A stretch of DNA of 7,631 nt from JASHVB01 sp049522565. Its GTDB lineage: Bacteria; Pseudomonadota; Alphaproteobacteria; Acetobacterales; Acetobacteraceae. The DNA is taken from assembly GCA_049522565.1 (NCBI GenBank), contig JBEKNT010000345.1, forward strand, positions 1 through 7,631, read 5' to 3'. This document shows positions 1-5,291 of this stretch, piece after piece. The notes beneath the pieces were generated by a model. That model did no database searches, was not told the origin of the DNA, and saw only the letters and a program-made list of their open reading frames with translations. Positions within the stretch are counted from its first letter, which is position 1. Every line of letters begins with the position of its first letter. Both the position numbers and the translations under genes were made by a program.

Positions 1-6
1 TCGTGG

Positions 7-130
7 TGCCGTGCCCTTTGTAATTGCGTGAAGCGCTGCGACTAAACAATCCCCCGCCTGACAAGGGGTGTCTCCCCGGGTGGGATATTGCTTCGTCGCT
101 GCGCTTCTCGCAATGACAATGGGCACGGCA
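7..130. repeat. large imperfect palindromic element (MITE/REP-like)
   Basis: Bases 7-50 and 87-130 are inverted copies of each other. I aligned them by hand and found 38 of 44 positions identical with no gaps. The outer ten bases (TGCCGTGCCC, and its complement at 121-130) match perfectly. The 36-base spacer (51-86) can also fold: CCCGCCTG at 53-60 pairs with CGGGTGGG at 77-84 using G-T wobbles. Within the arms is the motif ATTGCnnGAAGCGCnGCGAC..CAAT, which resembles short palindromes dispersed in many proteobacterial genomes (recalled, not searched). There is no transposase gene, so it would be a non-autonomous or REP-type element. It ends 28 bases before the CoA-ligase start, so any transcript entering that gene from upstream would carry this hairpin. 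Confidence 0.8.
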
Positions 131-158
131 GCTCGATTCTCATGATCCAAACCAGCGC

Positions 159-1742
159 ATGACACCCCATCCCACCACCGCTGCACCAACCGTCGCCGCC
201 GCGTTCGCCACCGCCGCTTCGCGCAACCCTGACCGGCCGTTCCTCCTGGTGCTGCCGGAGACCGCGCGTAGCTACGGCATTGCACCGCGCACGATCACCT
301 ATGCCGAAGCGGCGTCAGACATCGCGTACCTGCGTGCGGCCTACGTTGCCGCCGGTTACGGGGCCGGCCACCGCATCGGCCTGATGCTGGAGAACCGCCC
401 GGCCTTTCTGCTGCACTGGCTCGCGTTGAACGGCCTGGGCGCCGCCGTCGTGCCGCTGAGCCCGGACCTGCGGCCCGCGGAACTCGAATACCTCGTGCGC
501 CACAGCGAGATCGTGCTGGGCGTCGCGGCCGCGCCGCATCTGCGCGCGCTGCGATCCGTGGCACCCGGCCTCGCGGTGATCGCCGACGATGCGCCACCCC
601 CGCCGGCACCCCGACCGTCGCGCAATCACATCGCCGATCCCGCGACGGAATGTGCCTTGCTCTACACCTCCGGCACGACCGGACGACCGAAGGGCTGCGT
701 GCTGTCCAATGACTATTACCTGCGTGCCGGACGTTGGTACGCCACCGTCGGCGGGCTTTGCGAACTGCACGAAGGCGACCGGCTGATCACGCCGCTGCCG
801 CTCAACCACGTCAACGCCATGGCCTTCTCGACCATGGCCATGATCGCGATCGGCGGCTGCATCGTGCAACTGGATCGCTTCCATCCGCGCACCTGGTGGG
901 ACTCGGTACGCGAAAGCCGGGCCACCATCCTGCACTATCTCGGCGTGATGCCCTCGATGTTGCTCCGCGCGGCACCCGACCCGAGCGACCGCGACCACGC
1001 GGTGCGGCTCGGCTTCGGTGCGGGGGTGGACCGCCGCCACCACGCCGCTTTCGAGGCGCGATTTGGTTTCCCACTGCTGGAAGCCTGGTCGATGACGGAG
1101 ACCGGCGCCGGCGCGGTGGTGATCGCCAGCCACGCACCGCGTCATGTCGGCACCAACTGCTTCGGCCGGCCGCAACCGGCAGTCGAGGTGCGCATCATGC
1201 CGGAGGACGGCGAACTGCTGGTACGCGCTGCCGGCCCCCACCCTCGCGCCGGATTCTTCAGCGAATACCTGAAAGAACCGGAAACCACCGAAGCGGCCTG
1301 GGAAGGCGGCTGGTTCCACACCGGCGACATCGTGCGCGCCGACGACGGCGGCTATCTCTATTTCGTCGACCGCAAGAAGAACGTGATCCGTCGCAGCGGC
1401 GAGAATGTCAGCGCGGTCGAAGTGGAAAGCGTATTGCGCCGCCACCACGCGGTCGCCGAGGTCGCCGTCGCCGCCGTCCCGGACGAACTCCGCGAAGAAG
1501 AAGTGCTCGCCTGCATCGTTCCCCACGCACCAGTCGCCGACCCCAACAAGGCCGCGGCCGACATCGTGCGTGCCGCGCTGCAAGACCTCTCGTATTTCAA
1601 GGTGCCCGGTTGGGTTGCGTTCGTGGACGCGCTGCCGCTCACCGCCAGCCAGAAGGTTGCGCGCGGGGAACTGAAGTCGATGGCGCAACGACTGATGACA
1701 CAACCGGGCTGCGTCGATACGCGGGGGTTGAAGCGGCGATGA
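159..1742 (+). CDS. acyl/aryl-CoA ligase (AMP-forming, ANL superfamily, CaiC-like)
   Basis: This 527-residue enzyme of usual family length should activate a carboxylic acid with ATP, through an acyl-adenylate, to its CoA thioester in the cytoplasm. Visible motifs are the phosphate-binding loop YTSGTTGRPKG (169-179), SMTE (311-314), HTGD (387-390), the hinge region starting RKKNVIRRSGEN (405-416), and the C-terminal catalytic-lysine region LTASQKVARGEL with Lys499. The Gly usually before that Lys is Gln498. The hinge and C-terminal sequence resemble crotonobetaine/carnitine-CoA ligase (CaiC) and related synthetases. Substrate cannot be read from sequence; an aromatic acid such as 2-aminobenzoate is inferred only from the fused hydroxylase downstream. 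No clear Shine-Dalgarno precedes the ATG at 159, and a palindromic element ends 28 bases upstream. The stop overlaps the next start as ATGA. Confidence 0.9.
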   Translation: MTPHPTTAAPTVAAAFATAASRNPDRPFLLVLPETARSYGIAPRTITYAEAASDIAYLRAAYVAAGYGAGHRIGLMLENRPAFLLHWLALNGLGAAVVPLSPDLRPAELEYLVRHSEIVLGVAAAPHLRALRSVAPGLAVIADDAPPPPAPRPSRNHIADPATECALLYTSGTTGRPKGCVLSNDYYLRAGRWYATVGGLCELHEGDRLITPLPLNHVNAMAFSTMAMIAIGGCIVQLDRFHPRTWWDSVRESRATILHYLGVMPSMLLRAAPDPSDRDHAVRLGFGAGVDRRHHAAFEARFGFPLLEAWSMTETGAGAVVIASHAPRHVGTNCFGRPQPAVEVRIMPEDGELLVRAAGPHPRAGFFSEYLKEPETTEAAWEGGWFHTGDIVRADDGGYLYFVDRKKNVIRRSGENVSAVEVESVLRRHHAVAEVAVAAVPDELREEEVLACIVPHAPVADPNKAAADIVRAALQDLSYFKVPGWVAFVDALPLTASQKVARGELKSMAQRLMTQPGCVDTRGLKRR

Positions 1743-2902
1743 CCGCGCGGTCGTACGACGGCGTCGCGCTGTGCTGCCCGGTGACCGAGCCGTATGTCCG
1801 CCGCTCGGAGCACGGTGCCGCCTGGTTCCTGGCGCGCGCGCTGCGACGCTTGCTCGATGCCAGCGGCGCCGCGAAGCCGGACGTCGACGGGCTGTGCGTC
1901 TCCAGCTTCACCCTGCATCCGGACACCGCTGTCGCCTTCACCCAATATGTCGGCATGTCGCCACGCATGCTTGAGTGGCTGCCGATGGGCGGGGCCTGCG
2001 GCGTGATCGCATTGCGGCGTGCGGCGCGTGCGGTGCAGGCAGGCGATGCCGAGATCGTCGCATGTATCGCCGGCGACACCGCCAACGAAACCAGCTTCCG
2101 CGACTTGCTCGCCACGTTCAGCAGTTTTGCACGCGATGCGGTATATCCGTACGGCGCCGGCGGCCCGAACGCGAGCTTCGCGCTGATCGCCGATGCCTAT
2201 ATGCGGGCGACGGGCGCCACGCGGCAGGATTTCGGCAAGCTGGCGGTGGCGCAGCGGGCGAATGCGCGGCGCAATCCGCTCGCCTTGCTGCGCGGCGCCC
2301 TGACGATGGCGCAGTACCTTGCCGCGCGTCCGATCGCCGAGCCGCACCATCTGTTCGATTGTGTCATGCCTTGCGCCGGGGCCGACGGTTTCCTGGTGAT
2401 GTCCGAGACGCGGGCGCGCGCCCTCAACCTGCCGTTCCTGCGCATCCTCGGCGCGATCGAGCGGCACAACGGTTTCGCCGACGATCCGGTGCAGTCGCGC
2501 GGCGGTTGGGCGATGGATCGCGACGCACTCTGGGCGCAGGCCGGGATCGGCCCGGAGGATATGCAGCTTGTCGAAACCTACGACGATTACCCGGTCATTT
2601 CGATGTTGCAGTTCGAAGGACTTGGCTTCTGCGCGCCGGGTGCAGCGCCCGGCTTCGTGCGCCGGCACGACTTCACGATCGAAGGCAGCCTGCCGCACAA
2701 TACCGGCGGCGGCCAGTTGTCGGTGGGACAGGCCGGCGCGGCCGGGGGCTTTTTGGGCCTGGTGGAGGCGATGCGGCAATTGCTGGGCGAAGCAGACGGG
2801 CGCCAGGTGGCGAATGCGCGCCATGCACTGGTGAGCGGATTCGGCATGATCAACTACGATCGCGGACTGTGCACCGCCGCAGCCGTGTTGGGGCGCCCAT
2901 GA
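1739..2902 (+). CDS. thiolase-superfamily protein, SCP2/Ltp2-like, non-canonical active site
   Basis: The 387-residue product has the thiolase fold pattern: the N-terminal half carries GGACGVIAL (84-92) and the C-terminal half carries HNTGGGQLSVGQ (320-331). In true thiolases the first motif reads N-x-x-C-x-S/T-G-x-x-A and the second G-G-x-x-x-x-G-H-P. Aligning on the conserved Gly88 and Ala91-Leu92, the nucleophile position is Gly85, and Cys87 falls where Ser/Thr normally sits. The His of GHP is Gln331. The C-terminal Cys-x-Gly region reads SGFG (366-369). YDDYP (281-285) lies where SCP2 thiolases have a DCF-type segment and resembles the YDHF-type motif of DUF35-partnered members. Some DUF35-paired members, such as the steroid side-chain aldolase Ltp2, are C-C lyases, so an aldolase or a structural role is possible. 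The next gene encodes the expected partner. The ATG at 1739 overlaps the ligase stop; the open frame reaches back to 734, but that part lies inside the ligase gene. Confidence 0.85.
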   Translation: MTARSYDGVALCCPVTEPYVRRSEHGAAWFLARALRRLLDASGAAKPDVDGLCVSSFTLHPDTAVAFTQYVGMSPRMLEWLPMGGACGVIALRRAARAVQAGDAEIVACIAGDTANETSFRDLLATFSSFARDAVYPYGAGGPNASFALIADAYMRATGATRQDFGKLAVAQRANARRNPLALLRGALTMAQYLAARPIAEPHHLFDCVMPCAGADGFLVMSETRARALNLPFLRILGAIERHNGFADDPVQSRGGWAMDRDALWAQAGIGPEDMQLVETYDDYPVISMLQFEGLGFCAPGAAPGFVRRHDFTIEGSLPHNTGGGQLSVGQAGAAGGFLGLVEAMRQLLGEADGRQVANARHALVSGFGMINYDRGLCTAAAVLGRP

Positions 2903-3204
2903 TCCGGCTGCAACGCTGTGCGGATTGTGGCGTTGCGCAGTATCCGTCGCGTGAGGTTTGCGGTGCGTGTCTGTCCGATCGGCTGGCGTGGGACAGCGCT
3001 GACTCGCTGCCCGCCCGCGTATTGGCTTGCACCCGTTTGCACCACAGCAACGAACCGCGCTTCCGCCCGCGCCTGCCGCTGACCGTCGGGCTGGTGCAAT
3101 TCGATGCCGGCCCGGTGGCGGTGTGCTTCGTCGCGGCGACGGCGGCCCCCGGCGATGCGGTGCGGGTGCGGATCGGCGCGGATGACCTGCTGGAGGCCGC
3201 ATGA
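2899..3204 (+). CDS. Zn-ribbon/OB-fold (DUF35) partner protein
   Basis: This 101-residue protein has two CxxC knuckles, Cys7/Cys10 and Cys21/Cys24, forming a rubredoxin-like zinc ribbon. A beta-rich stretch of about residues 36-94 follows and ends in PGDAVRVRI, the usual close of a DUF35 OB-fold. Such proteins bind thiolase-superfamily enzymes and contribute to CoA-ester binding or shape the active site, as in Ltp2-ChsH2, acetone/HMG-CoA archaeal complexes and related pairs. Its position directly after the thiolase-like gene, with an ATGA overlap at 2899-2902, fits an obligate complex made in equal amounts. It is short for the family (many are 120-150 residues) but both knuckles are intact. 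It is followed by another ATGA overlap with the dehydrogenase gene. Confidence 0.88.
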   Translation: MIRLQRCADCGVAQYPSREVCGACLSDRLAWDSADSLPARVLACTRLHHSNEPRFRPRLPLTVGLVQFDAGPVAVCFVAATAAPGDAVRVRIGADDLLEAA

Positions 3205-3920
3205 TGCGCGCTGTGGTCACCGGTGGCAGCGCCGGCATCGGCCGCGCGATCTGCCAGGCATTCCTCGATGCGGACTACGACGTTGTCTCGCTGGATCGTC
3301 AGCCCAGCCCGCTGCGGCACGCGCGGTTGCGCGCCATCGATGTGGACCTGTCGGACGCGGCCGCGACCGAACAAGCGGCGCGCGACGCGACGCAAGACCC
3401 GGTCACCACGCTGGTGCACAATGCCGGAATGATCCGTCCCGCGTTGGTGGACCAAGCCAGCACGGCGGACCTCGCGACGCTGTCGCGCCTGCACCTCGGT
3501 GCCGCGCTGGTGCTGGTGCAGGCGGCACTGCCGGCGATGCGCGCGGCACGGTTCGGCCGGATCGTGCTGATTTCCTCGCGTGCGGTGCTGGGGCTTGCCA
3601 CGCGCACCGCGTACTCGGCGACCAAGGCAGGCCTGATCGGCCTGGCACGCACCTGGGCGCAGGAACTCGGGCCGGACGGTATCACGGTGAACGCGGTCGC
3701 TCCGGGACCGATCGCCGGCACCGCAATGTTCCACGACGTGCTGCCGCCGGGCGATCCGCGCATCGCGGCGTTGGCGCAGAGCATCCCCGTGCGCCGGCTG
3801 GGCCAGCCCGAGGATGTGGCGCGCATGGTACTGTTCCTGGCCGATCCCGCCAGCGGTTTCATCACCGGGCAGACGATGTTTGTCTGCGGCGGCACCAGCG
3901 TCGGGAGTCTCGGGTTGTGA
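3201..3920 (+). CDS. short-chain dehydrogenase/reductase (SDR, classical type)
   Basis: The 239-residue product is a complete classical SDR: the cofactor loop TGGSAGIG (7-14), Asp32 at the end of the second beta strand (which favours NAD(H) over NADP(H)), the NAG motif at 74-76, the catalytic Ser in ISS (125-126), and Tyr138/Lys142 in YSATK. The C-terminal GxxITGQ segment (about 219-224) is also typical. It probably interconverts an alcohol and a ketone, here plausibly a hydroxyacyl/oxoacyl-CoA or an alicyclic intermediate; substrate is unknown. Two ATGs sit in tandem at 3201 and 3204. A strong GGAGG at 3192-3196 lies 4 bases from the first and 7 from the second, so translation could well begin at 3204. 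I kept 3201 because it repeats the ATGA overlap seen at the two earlier junctions. It is the last gene of the cassette and faces a hairpin repeat. Confidence 0.92.
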   Translation: MMRAVVTGGSAGIGRAICQAFLDADYDVVSLDRQPSPLRHARLRAIDVDLSDAAATEQAARDATQDPVTTLVHNAGMIRPALVDQASTADLATLSRLHLGAALVLVQAALPAMRAARFGRIVLISSRAVLGLATRTAYSATKAGLIGLARTWAQELGPDGITVNAVAPGPIAGTAMFHDVLPPGDPRIAALAQSIPVRRLGQPEDVARMVLFLADPASGFITGQTMFVCGGTSVGSLGL

Positions 3921-3928
3921 CGACGAAA

Positions 3929-3953
3929 ACCTCTCCCGCTTCGCGGGAGAGGT
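3929..3953 (-). terminator. candidate terminator for the flavin monooxygenase gene
   Basis: Read on the minus strand, the perfect 11-bp stem with a 3-base loop is followed by TTTTCG (complement of 3925-3928 and beyond). It lies about 140 bases past the stop of the minus-strand monooxygenase gene. It mirrors the plus-strand hairpin at 4061-4085, so the pair could end converging transcripts from both sides. Confidence 0.45.
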
Positions 3954-4060
3954 CGAGGCGCGAGAGCGCCGAGGGTGACCGGGTCGGCACGCAACTGCTT
4001 CATGCCGCACTAAAGCAGCGATGGGGCGCTCGCGGCACCCTCACGCGGTGCTGCGTACCG

Positions 4061-4085
4061 ACCTCTCCCGCGCAGCGGGAGAGGT
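4061..4085 (+). terminator. candidate terminator for the four-gene cassette
   Basis: A perfect 11-bp GC-rich stem with a 3-base loop is followed on the plus strand by TTTCCC, a short U-run. It lies 140 bases after the dehydrogenase stop. The U-run is weak, so termination would be partial, or the hairpin may mainly protect the 3' end of the message. Confidence 0.4.
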
Positions 4086-4090
4086 TTCCC

Positions 4091-5185
4091 TTAACCGCGC
4101 AATCCCGCCTCGCGCAGCAGCGGCAGCACCGTCTCGATGAAATACGGCAGCTCGTCCTTATAATTCACGAACGACAGCGCCACGCCCGCGAACCCGACGC
4201 GACTGATCGCCGCCAGTTCCTCGGCGATGCGCCGCGGCGTGCCGATCAGCGGATAGGTGCCCGCGCCACCGACAAACCGCTTGCGATGCAGCCGGTATGC
4301 CGCGGGATCATGCGAGCCGGAGAACTTCGCCTTGTTGCCCATGTAGTGGTCGGCGCCCGCTGTATCCTCCATTTCCACCGCGTAATGCTCGTAATACGCC
4401 TCGGCCTCGCCCTGCGTCGGGCGGCAGACCACGTGACAAGTCGTGTAAACCCCGACCTCGCGTCCCGTCGCCGCGGACCGCGCACGCATATCGTCGATCT
4501 GCCCGCTGCTCTCACCGATCTCGACGAACGTCGTGAACAGGCAGTCGGCGACGCGCGCGGCGAAGTCCCGCCCCGGCGGCGAGAAGCCCGCGTTCAGCGT
4601 CACCGGCCGCGGGCGCTGTACCGGCAGCGGTTTGCCGGAAACGCCACGCAAATCATAATACCGCCCGGTGAAGTCGAACGGCGCCGGCTCGGTATAGATC
4701 CGTGTCAGGATCTCGAACCATTCGAGGCCCTGGCCGTAGCGATCCTCGACCATCGCCAGGCCGAAGCAACCGAACTCCTCGGGGTTCCAGCCGCAGACGA
4801 TGTTCAGACCGGCGCGCCCCTGGCTCGCGTGATCGATCGTTGCCAGCGCCTTGGCGGCGAACACCGGATGCACCATCGGCACGTGCACCGTGGCGAATAG
4901 CGCGATCCGTTCGGTCACACCGGCCAGCGCGGCGGCCTCGGTCAGCGTCTCGAACGACCACTCCCGGGAATTCGTCACGCCGCCGAACCCCCGCCACCGG
5001 GCGATCGGCAGGAAGAACTCCAACCCCGCGCGGTCGGCCATCTGCGCCACCGCCACCACGTCGGGCCATTCCGCGCGCCACCGCTCCGGCACCCGGGTCA
5101 AGGTGAGCCCGCCATCGGCATTGGCCGAGAAAACGCCGAGCTTGAGCAGGTTGGGGCCGCGCATCGGGTGGGGACGATCAGACAT
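4091..5185 (-). CDS. RutA-like flavin-dependent monooxygenase (LLM class, group C)
   Basis: This 364-residue protein is a luciferase-like TIM-barrel flavin monooxygenase using FMNH2 supplied by a separate reductase. It resembles RutA: RGFGG (65-69), LFAT (96-99), ATIDHASQGRAGLNIVCGW (115-133), DRY (148-150) and the C-terminal FAGVALSF (332-339). Aligned by eye to RutA from memory, Leu59, Thr99, Asn128, Trp133 and Glu137 match residues linked with the oxygen pocket and flavin-N5-peroxide in RutA (Leu65, Thr105, Asn134, Trp139, Glu143). RutA opens the uracil ring; relatives cleave C-S, C-Cl or amide bonds. The substrate here is unknown and uracil is unlikely to be implied, because no other rut genes are visible. 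The start at 5185 has GGAG (5197-5194) 8 bases upstream. A second in-frame Met at residue 8 is less well placed. No flavin reductase gene is in the window. It is divergent from the fused hydroxylase gene. Confidence 0.87.
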   Translation of the reverse strand: MSDRPHPMRGPNLLKLGVFSANADGGLTLTRVPERWRAEWPDVVAVAQMADRAGLEFFLPIARWRGFGGVTNSREWSFETLTEAAALAGVTERIALFATVHVPMVHPVFAAKALATIDHASQGRAGLNIVCGWNPEEFGCFGLAMVEDRYGQGLEWFEILTRIYTEPAPFDFTGRYYDLRGVSGKPLPVQRPRPVTLNAGFSPPGRDFAARVADCLFTTFVEIGESSGQIDDMRARSAATGREVGVYTTCHVVCRPTQGEAEAYYEHYAVEMEDTAGADHYMGNKAKFSGSHDPAAYRLHRKRFVGGAGTYPLIGTPRRIAEELAAISRVGFAGVALSFVNYKDELPYFIETVLPLLREAGLRG

Positions 5186-5207
5186 GGGGGATGCTCCAGG
5201 CTTGGCC

Positions 5208-5237
5208 TTGCTTGCGGCAAATTAGTTGAGATATAAG
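5208..5237 (+). promoter_or_regulatory. possible promoter for the fused hydroxylase gene
   Basis: TATAAG (5232-5237) matches the -10 consensus in 5 of 6 bases. TTGCTT (5208-5213) is a poor -35 at 18-base spacing. The site lies in the only AT-rich patch of a GC-rich window. A direct repeat GATAT-AA-GATAT (5230-5241) overlaps the -10, and TTGA occurs at 5226 and 5241. This could be a regulator site, but no regulator gene is visible to support it. Confidence 0.3.
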
Positions 5238-5263
5238 ATATTGACCAGAGGGCGAAGGCCCAA
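5235..5263 (-). promoter_or_regulatory. possible promoter for the RutA-like gene
   Basis: On the minus strand TTGGGC (5263-5258) and TATCTT (5240-5235) are separated by 17 bases, a sigma-70-like spacing. The hexamers match consensus only 3/6 and 4/6. The -10 overlaps the one proposed for the opposite gene, so the two promoters would compete or be controlled together. Confidence 0.22.
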
Positions 5264-5291
5264 CGGCCGGTATCTCGGGGCAATATCACCG

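Larger units (their letters stand above)
3929..4085. repeat. paired-hairpin repeat between convergent genes
   Basis: Two near-identical perfect hairpins bound this element. One lies at 3929-3953 (11-bp stem ACCTCTCCCGC, loop TTC) and the other at 4061-4085 (the same stem, loop GCA). Inside, a GGCGC-GAGA-GCGCC hairpin (3957-3970) and a GGGTGA segment on the left have inverted, diverged counterparts on the right (GGCGCTCGCGGCACCCTCAC near 4025-4044). The whole therefore reads as two head-to-head copies of one palindromic unit, like a bacterial interspersed mosaic element. The CTCTCCCGC...GCGGGAGAG core is a type seen repeatedly in intergenic regions of several proteobacteria (recalled). It fills almost all of the 170 bases between the dehydrogenase stop and the stop of the flavin monooxygenase. 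Confidence 0.75.

Noticed and set aside
87..130. Possible tRNA, attachment site or CRISPR unit in the left-edge repeat
   Set aside because: No cloverleaf or regularly spaced direct repeats are present. The structure is fully explained as the right arm of the palindrome with 7-50.
142..162. Six-codon mini-ORF ending in an ATGA overlap with the ligase start
   Set aside because: It could be a leader peptide, but it has no ribosome-binding site and such short frames are common by chance.
315..1703. 462-codon minus-strand open frame opposite the CoA ligase
   Set aside because: It is rich in His/Arg/Gly with no fold signature. The ligase motifs on the plus strand are all in order.
734..1738. Upstream extension of the thiolase-like frame
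   Set aside because: This part overlaps the ligase gene out of frame and translates to Arg-rich low-complexity sequence. The ATG at 1739 matches the start of the conserved domain.
1358..3238. 626-codon open frame on the minus strand
   Set aside because: It lies opposite the ligase, thiolase-like and DUF35 genes, is rich in Arg/Ala/Gly without recognisable motifs, and is the usual antisense shadow of GC-rich coding DNA.
3104..4900. 598-codon plus-strand open frame spanning the dehydrogenase, the repeat and the RutA-like gene
   Set aside because: It crosses a palindromic repeat and runs antisense to a well-supported gene. Its translation has low complexity and no domain.
5226..5291. TTG start giving a 22-residue N-terminal extension to the fused hydroxylase
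   Set aside because: The extension overlaps the probable promoter, is Arg-rich without domain character, and the family normally begins directly at the FAD-binding strand.
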